Shown here piece after piece: positions 28,774 through 43,703 of a stretch of 64,000 nucleotides of DNA. Source of the DNA: Apostichopus japonicus (taxonomy: Eukaryota > Echinodermata > Holothuroidea > Aspidochirotida > Stichopodidae); NCBI RefSeq assembly GCF_037975245.1, contig NC_092577.1, positions 26,659,398 to 26,723,397 on the forward strand, in the 5' to 3' direction. A program made the position numbers and the translations under genes. The notes under the pieces were generated by a model. It was not told where the DNA came from. It did not search any database and saw nothing but the letters and a program-made list of their open reading frames with translations. Positions within the stretch are counted from its first letter, which is position 1. Each line of letters starts with the position of its first letter.

Positions 28774-29433
28774 TTGATCGGTAGCGCACAATCGATTTAT
28801 CGGTATCGCACATTCCATTTATTGGCACTGCACATCCGATTTATCGGTATCGCACATTCGATTTATCGCTACCGCACATTCGATTTATCGGTACCGCACA
28901 TTCGATTTATCGGTACCGCACAATCGATTTATCGGTACCGCACATTCCATTTATCGGTATCGTACGTTCGATTTATCGTTTTCGCACGTTCGATTTATCG
29001 ATACCGCACATTCGATTTATCGGTCCCGCACAATCGATTTATACCGCACATTCGACTTATCTTTATCGTAAATTTAATTATCGGTATCGCGCATTCGATT
29101 TATCGGTATCGCACCTTCGATTTATGGGTCCCGCACAATCGATTTATAGGTATCACAATATCGATTAATCGGTCTCGCACATTCGAATTATCGGTACCGC
29201 ACTTTCGATTTATTGGTACCGCATATTCGATTTTTCGTTTTCGCACGTTCGATTTATCGGTACCGCACATTCGATTTATCGGTCCCACACAATCTATTTA
29301 TCAGTACCGCACATTCGATTTATCGGTAACGCACATTCGATTTATCGTTTTCGCACGTTCGATTTATCGATACCGCACATTCGATTTATCGGTATCGCAA
29401 ATTCGGATAAATAGGTATCGCACATTCGATTAA
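28774..29433 (+). repeat. 660-bp marker block, ttatctttatcg subtype
   Basis: Iteration 2 counterpart of the block at 17,200 (11,574 bp downstream). Confidence 0.86.
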
Positions 29434-29716
29434 ACGGTATCGCACATTCGATTTATCGGTACCACAAATTCGATTAATCGGTATCGCACATTCGATTAAA
29501 CGGTTTCGCACATTCGATTTATCGGTAACAAACGTTCGATTTATCGGTACCGCAGTTTCGATTTATCGGCACCGCACATTCTATTTATCGGTACCGCAAT
29601 ATCGATTTATCGGTATCGCACATTCGATTTATCGGTACCGCACATTCGATTTATCGGTATCGCAATATCGATTTATCGGTACCGCAATATCGATTTATTG
29701 GTATCGCGCATTCGAT

Positions 29717-31783
29717 TTATCGGTATCGCACCTTCGATTTATGGGTCCCGCACAATCGATTTATAGGTATCACAATATCGATTAATCGGTCTCGCACATT
29801 CGAATTATCGGTACCGCACTTTCGATTTATTGGTACCGCATATTCGATTTTTCGTTTTCGCACGTTCGATTTATCGGTACCGCACATTCGATTTATCGGT
29901 CCCACACAATCTATTTATCAGTACCGCACATTCGATTTATCGGTAACGCACATTCGATTTATCGTTTTCGCACGTTCGATTTATCGATACCGCACATTCG
30001 ATTTATCGGTATCGCAAATTCGGATAAATAGGTATCGCACATTCGATTAAACGGTATCGCACATTCGATTTATCGGTACCACAAATTCGATTAATCGGTA
30101 TCGCAAATTCGATTAAACGGTTTCGCACATTCGATTTATCGGTAACAAACGTTCGATTTATCGTTACCGCAGTTTCGATTTATCGGCACCGCACATTCTA
30201 TTTATCGGTACCGCAATATCGATTTATCGGTATCGCACATTCGATTTATCGGTACCGCACATTCGATTTATCGGTATCGCAATATCGATTTATCGGTACC
30301 GCAATATCGATTTATTGGTATGGCACATTCGATTTATCGGTACGGTACCGCAAATTCTATTTATCGGTATCGCAAATTCGATTAATCGGTATCGCACATT
30401 CGATTAAACGGTATCGCACATTCGATTTATCGGTAACAAACGTTCGATTTATCGGTACCGCACATTCGATTTATCGGCACCGCACATTCGATTTATCGGT
30501 AACAAACGTTCGATTTATCGGTACCGCACATTCGATTTATCGGCACCGCACATTCGATTTATCGGTACCACAATATCGATTTATCGGTATCGCACATACG
30601 ATTTATCGGTACCGCACATTCGATTTATCGGTACCGCACATTCGATTTATCGGTATCGCACATTCGATTTATCGTTTTCGCACGTTCGATTTATCGATAC
30701 CGCACATTCGATTTATCGGTATCGCACGTTCGATTTATCGATACCGCACATTCGATTTATCGGTATCGCACATTCGATTTATCGGTATCGCAAATTCGGA
30801 TAAATAGGTATCGCACATTCGATTAAACGGTATCGCACATTCGATTTATCGGTACCACAAATTCGATTAATCGGTATCGCACATTCGATTAAACGGTATC
30901 GCACATTCGATTTATCGGTAACAAACGTTCGATTTATCGGTATCGTAAATTTAATAATCGGTATCGCGCATTCGATTTATCGATACCGCACATTCGATTT
31001 ATCGGTCCCGCACAATCGATTTATACCGCACATTCTATTTATCGGTACCGCAATATCGATTTATCGGTATCGCACATTCGATTTATCGGTACCGCACATT
31101 CGATTTATCGGTATCGCAATATCGATTTATCGGTACCGCACATTCGATTTATCGGTATCGCAAATTCGGATAAATAGGTATCGCACATTCGATTAAACGG
31201 TATCGCACATTCGATTTATCGGTATCGCAAATTCGGATAAATAGGTATCGCACATTCGATTAAACGGTATCGCACATTCGATTTATCGGTACCGCAATAT
31301 CGATTTATCGGTATCGCACATTCTATTTATCGGTATCGTACATTCGAATTACCGATATCGCACATTCCATTTATCGGCACCGCACATTCGATTTATCGGT
31401 ACCGCACATTCTATTTATCGGTATCGCACAATCGATTAATCGGTCTCGTACATTCGATTGATCGGTAGCGCACAATCGATTTATCGGTATCGCACATTCC
31501 ATTTATTGGCACTGCACATCCGATTTATCGGTATCGCACATTCGATTTATCGGTACCGCACATTCGATTTATCGGTACCGCACATTCGATTTATCGGTAC
31601 CGCACAATCGATTTATCGGTACCGCACATTCCATTTATCGGTATCGTACGTTCGATTTATCGTTTTCGCACGTTCGATTTATCGATACCGCACATTCGAT
31701 TTATCGGTCCCGCACAATCGATTTATACCGCACATTCGACTTATCGGTATCGTAAATTTAATTATCGGTATCGCGCATTCGAT
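29717..31783 (+). repeat. 2,067-bp higher-order repeat in iteration 2
   Basis: Equivalent of the copy at 18,143: the distance between its two atgggtcccgc landmarks (29,717 and 31,784) is again 2,067 bp. In iteration 3 the equivalent distances are 2,000 bp (41,370-43,370 and 46,192-48,192), because one 67-bp trimer has been lost. Confidence 0.82.
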
Positions 31784-32117
31784 TTAACGGTATCGCACCT
31801 TCGATTTATGGGTCCCGCACAATCGATTTATAGGTATCACAATATCGATTAATCGGTCTCGCACATTCGAATTATCGGTACCGCACTTCCGATTTATTGG
31901 TACCGCATATTCGATTTTTCGTTTTCGCACGTTCGATTTATCGGTACCGCACATTCGATTTATCGGTCCCACACAATCTATTTATCAGTACCGCACATTC
32001 GATTTATCGGTAACGCACATTCGATTTATCGTTTTCGCACGTTCGATTTATCGATACCGCACATTCGATTTATCGGTATCGCAAATTCGGATAAATAGGT
32101 ATCGCACATTCGATTAA
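31458..32117 (+). repeat. 660-bp marker block, taacgg subtype
   Basis: Iteration 2 counterpart of 19,884, 11,574 bp downstream. It has atcggtaccgc where the others have atcgctaccgc near 31,550. Confidence 0.85.
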
Positions 32118-33108
32118 ACGGTATCGCACATTCGATTTATCGGTACCACAAATTCGATTAATCGGTATCGCACATTCGATTAAACGGTTTCGCACATTCG
32201 ATTTATCGGTAACAAACGTTCGATTTATCGGTACCGCACATTCGATTTATCGGCACCGCACATTCTATTTATCGGTACCGAAATATCGATTTATCGGTAT
32301 CGCACATTCGATTTATCGGTACCGCACATTCGATTTATCGGTATCGCAATATCGATTTATCGGTACCGCAATATCGATTTATTGGTATGGCACATTCGAT
32401 TTATCGGTACGGTACCGCAAATTCTATTTATCGGTATCGCAAATTCGATTAATCGGTATCGCACATTCGATTAAACGGTATCGCACATTCGATTTATCGG
32501 TAACAAACGTTCGATTTATCGGTACCGCACATTCGATTTATCGGCACCGCACATTCGATTTATCGGTAACAAACGTTCGATTTATCGGTACCGCACATTC
32601 GATTTATCGGCACCGCACATTCGATTTATCGGTACCACAATATCGATTTATCGGTATCGCACATACGATTTATCGGTACCGCACATTCGATTTATCGGTA
32701 CCGCACATTCGATTTATCGGTATCGCACATTCGATTTATCGTTTTCGCACGTTCGATTTATCGATACCGCACATTCGATTTATCGGTATCGCACGTTCGA
32801 TTTATCGATACCGCACATTCGATTTATCGGTATCGCACATTCGATTTATCGGTATCGCAAATTCGGATAAATAGGTATCGCACATTCGATTAAACGGTAT
32901 CGCACATTCGATTTATCGGTACCACAAATTCGATTAATCGGTATCGCACATTCGATTAAACGGTATCGCACATTCGATTTATCGGTAACAAACGTTCGAT
33001 TTATCGGTATCGTAAATTTAATAATCGGTATCGCGCATTCGATTTATCGGTACCGCACATTCTATTTATCGGTATCGCACAATCGATTAATCGGTCTCGT
33101 ACATTCGA

Positions 33109-33768
33109 TTGATCGGTAGCGCACAATCGATTTATCGGTATCGCACATTCCATTTATTGGCACTGCACATCCGATTTATCGGTATCGCACATTCGATTTA
33201 TCGCTACCGCACATTCGATTTATCGGTACCGCACATTCGATTTATCGGTACCGCACAATCGATTTATCGGTACCGCACATTCCATTTATCGGTATCGTAC
33301 GTTCGATTTATCGTTTTCGCACGTTCGATTTATCGATACCGCACATTCGATTTATCGGTCCCGCACAATCGATTTATACCGCACATTCGACTTATCGGTA
33401 TCGTAAATTTAATTATCGGTATCGCGCATTCGATTTAACGGTATCGCACCTTCGATTTATGGGTCCCGCACAATCGATTTATAGGTATCACAATATCGAT
33501 TAATCGGTCTCGCACATTCGAATTATCGGTACCGCACTTCCGATTTATTGGTACCGCATATTCGATTTTTCGTTTTCGCACGTTCGATTTATCGGTACCG
33601 CACATTCGATTTATCGGTCCCACACAATCTATTTATCAGTACCGCACATTCGATTTATCGGTAACGCACATTCGATTTATCGTTTTCGCACGTTCGATTT
33701 ATCGATACCGCACATTCGATTTATCGGTATCGCAAATTCGGATAAATAGGTATCGCACATTCGATTAA
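33109..33768 (+). repeat. 660-bp marker block, taacgg subtype
   Basis: Extra copy found only in iteration 2. Its upstream junction fuses gcgcattcgatttatcgg directly to the block leader, skipping about 0.4 kb present in the preceding copy. Confidence 0.84.
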
Positions 33769-35226
33769 ACGGTATCGCACATTCGATTTATCGGTACCAC
33801 AAATTCGATTAATCGGTATCGCACATTCGATTAAACGGTTTCGCACATTCGATTTATCGGTAACAAACGTTCGATTTATCGGTACCGCACATTCGATTTA
33901 TCGGCACCGCACATTCTATTTATCGGTACCGAAATATCGATTTATCGGTACCGCAATATCGATTTATTGGTATGGCACATTCGATTTATCGGTACGGTAC
34001 CGCAAATTCTATTTATCGGTATCGCAAATTCGATTAATCGGTATCGCACATTCGATTAAACGGTATCGCACATTCGATTTATCGGTAACAAACGTTCGAT
34101 TTATCGGTACCGCACATTCGATTTATCGGCACCGCACATTCGATTTATCGGTAACAAACGTTCGATTTATCGGTACCGCACATTCGATTTATCGGCACCG
34201 CACATTCGATTTATCGGTACCACAATATCGATTTATCGGTATCGCACATACGATTTATCGGTACCGCACATTCGATTTATCGGTACCGCACATTCGATTT
34301 ATCGGTATCGCACATTCGATTTATCGTTTTCGCACGTTCGATTTATCGATACCGCACATTCGATTTATCGGTATCGCACATTCGATTTATCGTTTTCGCA
34401 CGTTCGATTTATCGATACCGCACATTCGATTTATCGGTATCGCACGTTCGATTTATCGATACCGCACATTCGATTTATCGGTATCGCACATTCGATTTAT
34501 CGGTATCGCAAATTCGATTTATCGGTATCGCAATATCGATTTATCGGTACCGCAATATCGATTTATTGGTATGGCACATTCGATTTATCGGTACGGTACC
34601 GCAAATTCTATTTATCGGTATCGCAAATTCGATTAATCGGTATCGCACATTCGATTAAACGGTATCGCACATTCGATTTATCGGTAACAAACGTTCGATT
34701 TATCGGTACCGCACATTCGATTTATCGGCACCGCACATTCGATTTATCGGTACCACAATATCGATTTATCGGTATCGCACATACGATTTATCGGTACCGC
34801 ACATTCGATTTATCGGTACCGCACATTCGATTTATCGGTATCGCACATTCGATTTATCGTTTTCGCACGTTCGATTTATCGATACCGCACATTCGATTTA
34901 TCGGTATCGCACGTTCGATTTATCGATACCGCACATTCGATTTATCGGTATCGCACATTCGATTTATCGGTATCGCAAATTCGGATAAATAGGTATCGCA
35001 CATTCGATTAAACGGTATCGCACATTCGATTTATCGGTACCACAAATTCGATTAATCGGTATCGCACATTCGATTAAACGGTATCGCACATTCGATTTAT
35101 CGGTAACAAACGTTCGATTTATCGGTATCGTAAATTTAATAATCGGTATCGCGCATTCGATTTATCGGTACCGCACATTCTATTTATCGGTATCGCACAA
35201 TCGATTAATCGGTCTCGTACATTCGA

Positions 35227-35886
35227 TTCATCGGTAGCGCACAATCGATTTATCGGTATCGCACATTCCATTTATTGGCACTGCACATCCGATTTATCGG
35301 TATCGCACATTCGATTTATCGCTACCGCACATTCGATTTATCGGTACCGCACATTCGATTTATCGGTACCGCACAATCGATTTATCGGTACCGCACATTC
35401 CATTTATCGGTATCGTACGTTCGATTTATCGTTTTCGCACGTTCGATTTATCGATACCGCACATTCGATTTATCGGTCCCGCACAATCGATTTATACCGC
35501 ACATTCGACTTATCGGTATCGTAAATTTAATTATCGGTATCGCGCATTCGATTTAACGGTATCGCACCTTCGATTTATGGGTCCCGCACAATCGATTTAT
35601 AGGTATCACAATATCGATTAATCGGTCTCGCACATTCGAATTATCGGTACCGCACTTCCGATTTATTGGTACCGCATATTCGATTTTTCGTTTTCGCACG
35701 TTCGATTTATCGGTACCGCACATTCGATTTATCGGTCCCACACAATCTATTTATCAGTACCGCACATTCGATTTATCGGTAACGCACATTCGATTTATCG
35801 TTTTCGCACGTTCGATTTATCGATACCGCACATTCGATTTATCGGTATCGCAAATTCGGATAAATAGGTATCGCACATTCGATTAA
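35227..35886 (+). repeat. 660-bp marker block, taacgg subtype
   Basis: Extra copy in iteration 2 with gattcatcgg instead of gattgatcgg at its start, which removes the TTG and so shortens the apparent reading frame. Confidence 0.84.
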
Positions 35887-38558
35887 ACGGTATCGCACAT
35901 TCGATTTATCGGTACCACAAATTCGATTAATCGGTATCGCACATTCGATTAAACGGTTTCGCACATTCGATTTATCGGTAACAAACGTTCGATTTATCGG
36001 TACCGCACATTCGATTTATCGGCACCGCACATTCTATTTATCGGTACCGAAATATCGATTTATCGGTATCGCACATTCGATTTATCGGTACCGCACATTC
36101 GATTTATCGGTATCGCAATATCGATTTATCGGTACCGCAATATCGATTTATTGGTATGGCACATTCGATTTATCGGTACGGTACCGCAAATTCTATTTAT
36201 CGGTATCGCAAATTCGATTAATCGGTATCGCACATTCGATTAAACGGTATCGCACATTCGATTTATCGGTAACAAACGTTCGATTTATCGGTACCGCACA
36301 TTCGATTTATCGGCACCGCACATTCGATTTATCGGTACCACAATATCGATTTATCGGTATCGCACATACGATTTATCGGTACCGCACATTCGATTTATCG
36401 GTACCGCACAATATCGATTTATCGGTATCGCACATACGATTTATCGGTACCGCACATTCGATTTATCGATACCGCACATTCGATTTATCGGTATCGCACA
36501 TTCGATTTATCGTTTTCGCACGTTCGATTTATCGATACCGCACATTCGATTTATCGGTATCGCACGTTCGATTTATCGATACCGCACATTCGATTTATCG
36601 GTATCGCACATTCGATTTATCGGTATCGCAAATTCGGATAAATAGGTATCGCACATTCGATTAAACGGTATCGCACATTCGATTTATCGGTACCACAAAT
36701 TCGATTAATCGGTATCGCACATTCGATTAAACGGTATCGCACATTCGATTTATCGGTAACAAACGTTCGATTTATCGGTATCGTAAATTTAATAATCGGT
36801 ATCGCGCATTCGATTTATCGGTATCGCACCTTCGATTTATCGGTCCCGCACAATCGATTTATAGGTATCGCAATATCGATTAATCGGTCTCGCACATTCT
36901 ATTTATCGGTACCGCACTTTAGATTTATTGGTACCACATATTCGATATTTCGTTTTCGCACGTTCGATTTATCGGTACCGCACATTCGATTTATCGGTCC
37001 CACACAATCGATTCATCAGTACCGCACATTCGACTTATCGATATCGTAAATTCAATTGATCGGTATCGCGCATTCGATTTATCGGTACCGCACATTTGAT
37101 TTATCGGTACCGCACATTCGATTTATCGGTATCGCATATTCGATTAATCGGTACCGCACATTCGATTTATCGGTACCGCACATTCGATTTATCGGTATCG
37201 CAAATTCGGATAAATAGGTATCGCACATTCGATTAAACGGTATCGCACATTCGATTTATCGGTACCGCAATATCGATTTATCGGTATCGCGAATTCGATT
37301 TATCGGTACCGCACATTCGATTTATCGGTACCGCAATATCGATATATTGGTATCGCACATTCGATTGACCGGTATCGCACATTCGATTTATCGGCATCGC
37401 ACATTCGATTTATCGGTACCGCAATATCGATTTATCGGTATGGCACATTCGATTTATCGGTACGGTACCTCACATCGATTTATCGGTATCGCAAATTCGA
37501 TTAATCGGTATCGCACATTCGATTAAACGGTATCGCACATTCGATTTATCGGTAACGCACATTCGATTTATCGGTATCGCACTTTCGATTTTTCGTTCCC
37601 GCACAATCGATTTATCGGTACCGCACATTCGATTAATCGGTCTCGCACATTCGATTTATCGGTAGCGCACATTCGATTTATCGGTACCGCAATATCGATT
37701 TATCGGTATCGCACATTACATTGATCGGCACCGCACATTCGATTTATCGGTACCGCAATATCGATTTATCGGTCCCGCACAATCGATTTATAGGTATCGC
37801 AATATCGATTAATCGGTCTCGCACATTCTATTTATCGGTACCGCACTTTCGATTTATTGGTACCACATATTCGATATTTCGTTTTCGCACGTTCGATTTA
37901 TCGGTACCGCACATTCGATTTATCGGTCCCACACAATCGATTCATCAGTACCGCACATTCGACTTATCGATATCGTAAATTCAATTGATCGGTATCGCGC
38001 ATTCGATTTATCGGTATCGCACATTCGATTTATCGGCACCGCACATTCGATTTATCGGTACCGAAATATCGATTAATCGGTATCGCACATACGATTTATC
38101 GGTACCGCACATTTGATTTATCGGTACCGCACATTCGATTTATCGGTATCGCACATTCGATTTATCGGTACCGCACATTCGATTTATCGGTACCGCACAT
38201 TCGATTTATCGGTATCGCAATATCGATTTATCGGTACCGCACATTCGATTTATCGGTATCGCAAATTCGGATAAATAGGTATCGCACATTCGATTAAACG
38301 GTATCGCACATTCGATTTATCGGTATCGCAAATTCGGATAAATAGGTATCGCACATTCGATTAAACGGTATCGCACATTCGATTTATCGGTACCGCAATA
38401 TCGATTTATCGGTATCGCACATTCTATTTATCGGTATCGTACATTCGATTTACCGATATCGCACATTCCATTTATCGGCACCGCACATTCGATTTATCGG
38501 TACCGCACATTCTATTTATCGGTATCGCACAATCGATTAATCGGTCTCGTACATTCGA

Positions 38559-39218
38559 TTGATCGGTAGCGCACAATCGATTTATCGGTATCGCACATTC
38601 CATTTATTGGCACTGCACATCCGATTTATCGGTATCGCACATTCGATTTATCGCTACCGCACATTCGATTTATCGGTACCGCACATTCGATTTATCGGTA
38701 CCGCACAATCGATTTATCGGTACCGCACATTCCATTTATCGGTATCGTACGTTCGATTTATCGTTTTCGCACGTTCGATTTATCGATACCGCACATTCGA
38801 TTTATCGGTCCCGCACAATCGATTTATACCGCACATTCGACTTATCGGTATCGTAAATTTAATTATCGGTATCGCGCATTCGATTTATCGGTATCGCACC
38901 TTCGATTTATGGGTCCCGCACAATCGATTTATAGGTATCACAATATCGATTAATCGGTCTCGCACATTCGAATTATCGGTACCGCACTTTCGATTTATTG
39001 GTACCGCATATTCGATTTTTCGTTTTCGCACGTTCGATTTATCGGTACCGCACATTCGATTTATCGGTCCCACACAATCTATTTATCAGTACCGCACATT
39101 CGATTTATCGGTAACGCACATTCGATTTATCGTTTTCGCACGTTCGATTTATCGATACCGCACATTCGATTTATCGGTATCGCACATTCGGATAAATAGG
39201 TATCGCACATTCGATTAA
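38559..39218 (+). repeat. 660-bp marker block opening iteration 3
   Basis: Shares the cgcacattcgg and cgatttaccgat changes with the block at 26,963. Confidence 0.86.
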
Positions 39219-40426
39219 ACGGTATCGCACATTCGATTTATCGGTACCACAAATTCGATTAATCGGTATCGCACATTCGATTAAACGGTTTCGCACATTC
39301 GATTTATCGGTAACGCACTTTCGATTTATCGGTCCCGCACATTCGATTTATCGGTACCGCACATTCGATTTATCGGTATCGCACAATCGATTAATAGGTC
39401 TCGCACGTTCGATTTATCGGTATCGCACATTCCATTATTGGTATCGCACATTCGATTTATCGGTATCGTGAATTCGATTTATCGGTACCGCACATTCGAT
39501 TTATCGGTACCGCAATAACGATTTATCGGTATGGCACATTCGATTTATCGGTACGGTACCGCAAATTCTATTTATCGGTATCGCAAATTCGATTAATCGG
39601 TATCGCACATTCGATTAAACGGTATCGCACATTCGATTTATCGGTAACAAACGTTCGATTTATCGGCACCGCACATTCGATTTATCGGCACCGCACATTC
39701 GATTTATCCGTACCGCACATTCGATTTATCGGCACCGCACTTTCGATTTATCGGTACCGCACATTCAATTAATCAGTATCGCAAATTCGATTAATCGGTA
39801 TTGCACATTCGATTAAACGGTATCGCACATTCGATTTATCGGTACCGCACATTCGATTTATCGGTACCGCACAATCGATTTATCGGTACCGCACATTCCA
39901 TTTATCGGTATCGTACGTTCGATTTATCGTTTTCGCACGTTCGATTTATCGATACCGCACATTCGATTTATCGGTCCCGCACTATCGATTTATACCGCAC
40001 ATTCTATTTATCGGTACCGCAATATCGATTTATCGGTATCGCACATTCGATTTATCGGTACCGCACATTCGATTTATCGGTATCGCAATATCGATTTATC
40101 GGTACCGCACATTCGATTTATCGGTATCGCAAATTCGGATAAATAGGTATCGCACATTCGATTAAACGGTATCGCACATTCGATTTATCGGTATCGCAAA
40201 TTCGGATAAATAGGTATCGCACATTCGATTAAACGGTATCGCACATTCGATTTATCGGTACCGCAATATCGATTTATCGGTATCGCACATTCTATTTATC
40301 GGTATCGTACATTCGAATTACCGATATCGCACATTCCATTTATCGGCACCGCACATTCGATTTATCGGTACCGCACATTCTATTTATCGGTATCGCACAA
40401 TCGATTAATCGGTCTCGTACATTCGA

Positions 40427-41086
40427 TTGATCGGTAGCGCACAATCGATTTATCGGTATCGCACATTCCATTTATTGGCACTGCACATCCGATTTATCGG
40501 TATCGCACATTCGATTTATCGCTACCGCACATTCGATTTATCGGTACCGCACATTCGATTTATCGGTACCGCACAATCGATTTATCGGTACCGCACATTC
40601 CATTTATCGGTATCGTACGTTCGATTTATCGTTTTCGCACGTTCGATTTATCGATACCGCACATTCGATTTATCGGTCCCGCACAATCGATTTATACCGC
40701 ACATTCGACTTATCTTTATCGTAAATTTAATTATCGGTATCGCGCATTCGATTTATCGGTATCGCACCTTCGATTTATGGGTCCCGCACAATCGATTTAT
40801 AGGTATCACAATATCGATTAATCGGTCTCGCACATTCGAATTATCGGTACCGCACTTTCGATTTATTGGTACCGCATATTCGATTTTTCGTTTTCGCACG
40901 TTCGATTTATCGGTACCGCACATTCGATTTATCGGTCCCACACAATCTATTTATCAGTACCGCACATTCGATTTATCGGTAACGCACATTCGATTTATCG
41001 TTTTCGCACGTTCGATTTATCGATACCGCACATTCGATTTATCGGTATCGCAAATTCGGATAAATAGGTATCGCACATTCGATTAA
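40427..41086 (+). repeat. 660-bp marker block, ttatctttatcg subtype
   Basis: Lies in copy 1 of the 4,822-bp duplication; its twin is at 45,249. Confidence 0.86.
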
Positions 41087-43043
41087 ACGGTATCGCACAT
41101 TCGATTTATCGGTACCACAAATTCGATTAATCGGTATCGCACATTCGATTAAACGGTTTCGCACATTCGATTTATCGGTAACAAACGTTCGATTTATCGG
41201 TACCGCAGTTTCGATTTATCGGCACCGCACATTCTATTTATCGGTACCGCAATATCGATTTATCGGTATCGCACATTCGATTTATCGGTACCGCACATTC
41301 GATTTATCGGTATCGCAATATCGATTTATCGGTACCGCAATATCGATTTATTGGTATCGCGCATTCGATTTATCGGTATCGCACCTTCGATTTATGGGTC
41401 CCGCACAATCGATTTATAGGTATCACAATATCGATTAATCGGTCTCGCACATTCGAATTATCGGTACCGCACTTTCGATTTATTGGTACCGCATATTCGA
41501 TTTTTCGTTTTCGCACGTTCGATTTATCGGTACCGCACATTCGATTTATCGGTCCCACACAATCTATTTATCAGTACCGCACATTCGATTTATCGGTAAC
41601 GCACATTCGATTTATCGTTTTCGCACGTTCGATTTATCGATACCGCACATTCGATTTATCGGTATCGCAAATTCGGATAAATAGGTATCGCACATTCGAT
41701 TAAACGGTATCGCACATTCGATTTATCGGTACCACAAATTCGATTAATCGGTATCGCAAATTCGATTAAACGGTTTCGCACATTCGATTTATCGGTAACA
41801 ATCGTTCGATTTATCGGTACCGCAGTTTCGATTTATCGGCACCGCACATTCTATTTATCGGTACCGCAATATCGATTTATCGGTATCGCACATTCGATTT
41901 ATCGGTACCGCACATTCGATTTATCGGTATCGCAATATCGATTTATCGGTACCGCAATATCGATTTATTGGTATGGCACATTCGATTTATCGGTACGGTA
42001 CCGCAAATTCTATTTATCGGTATCGCAAATTCGATTAATCGGTATCGCACATTCGATTAAACGGTATCGCACATTCGATTTATCGGTAACAAACGTTCGA
42101 TTTATCGGTACCGCACATTCGATTTATCGGCACCGCACATTCGATTTATCGGTAACAAACGTTCGATTTATCGGTACCGCACATTCGATTTATCGGCACC
42201 GCACATTCGATTTATCGGTACCACAATATCGATTTATCGGTATCGCACATACGATTTATCGGTACCGCACATTCGATTTATCGGTACCGCACATTCGATT
42301 TATCGGTATCGCACATTCGATTTATCGTTTTCGCACGTTCGATTTATCGATACCGCACATTCGATTTATCGGTATCGCACGTTCGATTTATCGATACCGC
42401 ACATTCGATTTATCGGTATCGCACATTCGATTTATCGGTATCGCAAATTCGGATAAATAGGTATCGCACATTCGATTAAACGGTATCGCACATTCGATTT
42501 ATCGGTACCACAAATTCGATTAATCGGTATCGCACATTCGATTAAACGGTATCGCACATTCGATTTATCGGTAACAAACGTTCGATTTATCGGTATCGTA
42601 AATTTAATAATCGGTATCGCGCATTCGATTTATCGATACCGCACATTCGATTTATCGGTCCCGCACAATCGATTTATACCGCACATTCTATTTATCGGTA
42701 CCGCAATATCGATTTATCGGTATCGCACATTCGATTTATCGGTACCGCAGATTCGATTTATCGGTATCGCAATATCGATTTATCGGTACCGCACATTCGA
42801 TTTATCGGTATCGCAAATTCGGATAAATAGGTATCGCACATTCGATTAAACGGTATCGCACATTCGATTTATCGGTACCGCAATATCGATTTATCGGTAT
42901 CGCACATTCTATTTATCGGTATCGTACATTCGAATTACCGATATCGCACATTCCATTTATCGGCACCGCACATTCGATTTATCGGTACCGCACATTCTAT
43001 TTATCGGTATCGCACAATCGATTAATCGGTCTCGTACATTCGA

Positions 43044-43703
43044 TTGATCGGTAGCGCACAATCGATTTATCGGTATCGCACATTCCATTTATTGGCACTG
43101 CACATCCGATTTATCGGTATCGCACATTCGATTTATCGCTACCGCACATTCGATTTATCGGTACCGCACATTCGATTTATCGGTACCGCACAATCGATTT
43201 ATCGGTACCGCACATTCCATTTATCGGTATCGTACGTTCGATTTATCGTTTTCGCACGTTCGATTTATCGATACCGCACATTCGATTTATCGGTCCCGCA
43301 CAATCGATTTATACCGCACATTCGACTTATCGGTATCGTAAATTTAATTATCGGTATCGCGCATTCGATTTAACGGTATCGCACCTTCGATTTATGGGTC
43401 CCGCACAATCGATTTATAGGTATCACAATATCGATTAATCGGTCTCGCACATTCGAATTATCGGTACCGCACTTCCGATTTATTGGTACCGCATATTCGA
43501 TTTTTCGTTTTCGCACGTTCGATTTATCGGTACCGCACATTCGATTTATCGGTCCCACACAATCTATTTATCAGTACCGCACATTCGATTTATCGGTAAC
43601 GCACATTCGATTTATCGTTTTCGCACGTTCGATTTATCGATACCGCACATTCGATTTATCGGTATCGCAAATTCGGATAAATAGGTATCGCACATTCGAT
43701 TAA
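43044..43703 (+). repeat. 660-bp marker block, taacgg subtype
   Basis: Lies in copy 1 of the 4,822-bp duplication and is followed within 20 bp by the T-run monomer at 43,719. Confidence 0.85.

Larger units (their letters stand above)
26963..38558 (+). repeat. Super-higher-order unit, iteration 2 (11,596 bp)
   Basis: Repeats the landmark order of the preceding unit: the cgcacattcgg variant near 27,590, ggtaacgcactttcg near 27,717, ttatccgtacc near 28,066, attaatcagtatcgc near 28,131, the ttatctttatcg block at 28,774, the truncated block near 29,700, and the 85-codon frame at 37,721 (11,596 bp after its counterpart at 26,125). Differences: about one and a half monomers are lost near 27,820, extra marker blocks lie at 33,109 and 35,227, and only one copy of the 1,638-bp module is present. 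Confidence 0.8.
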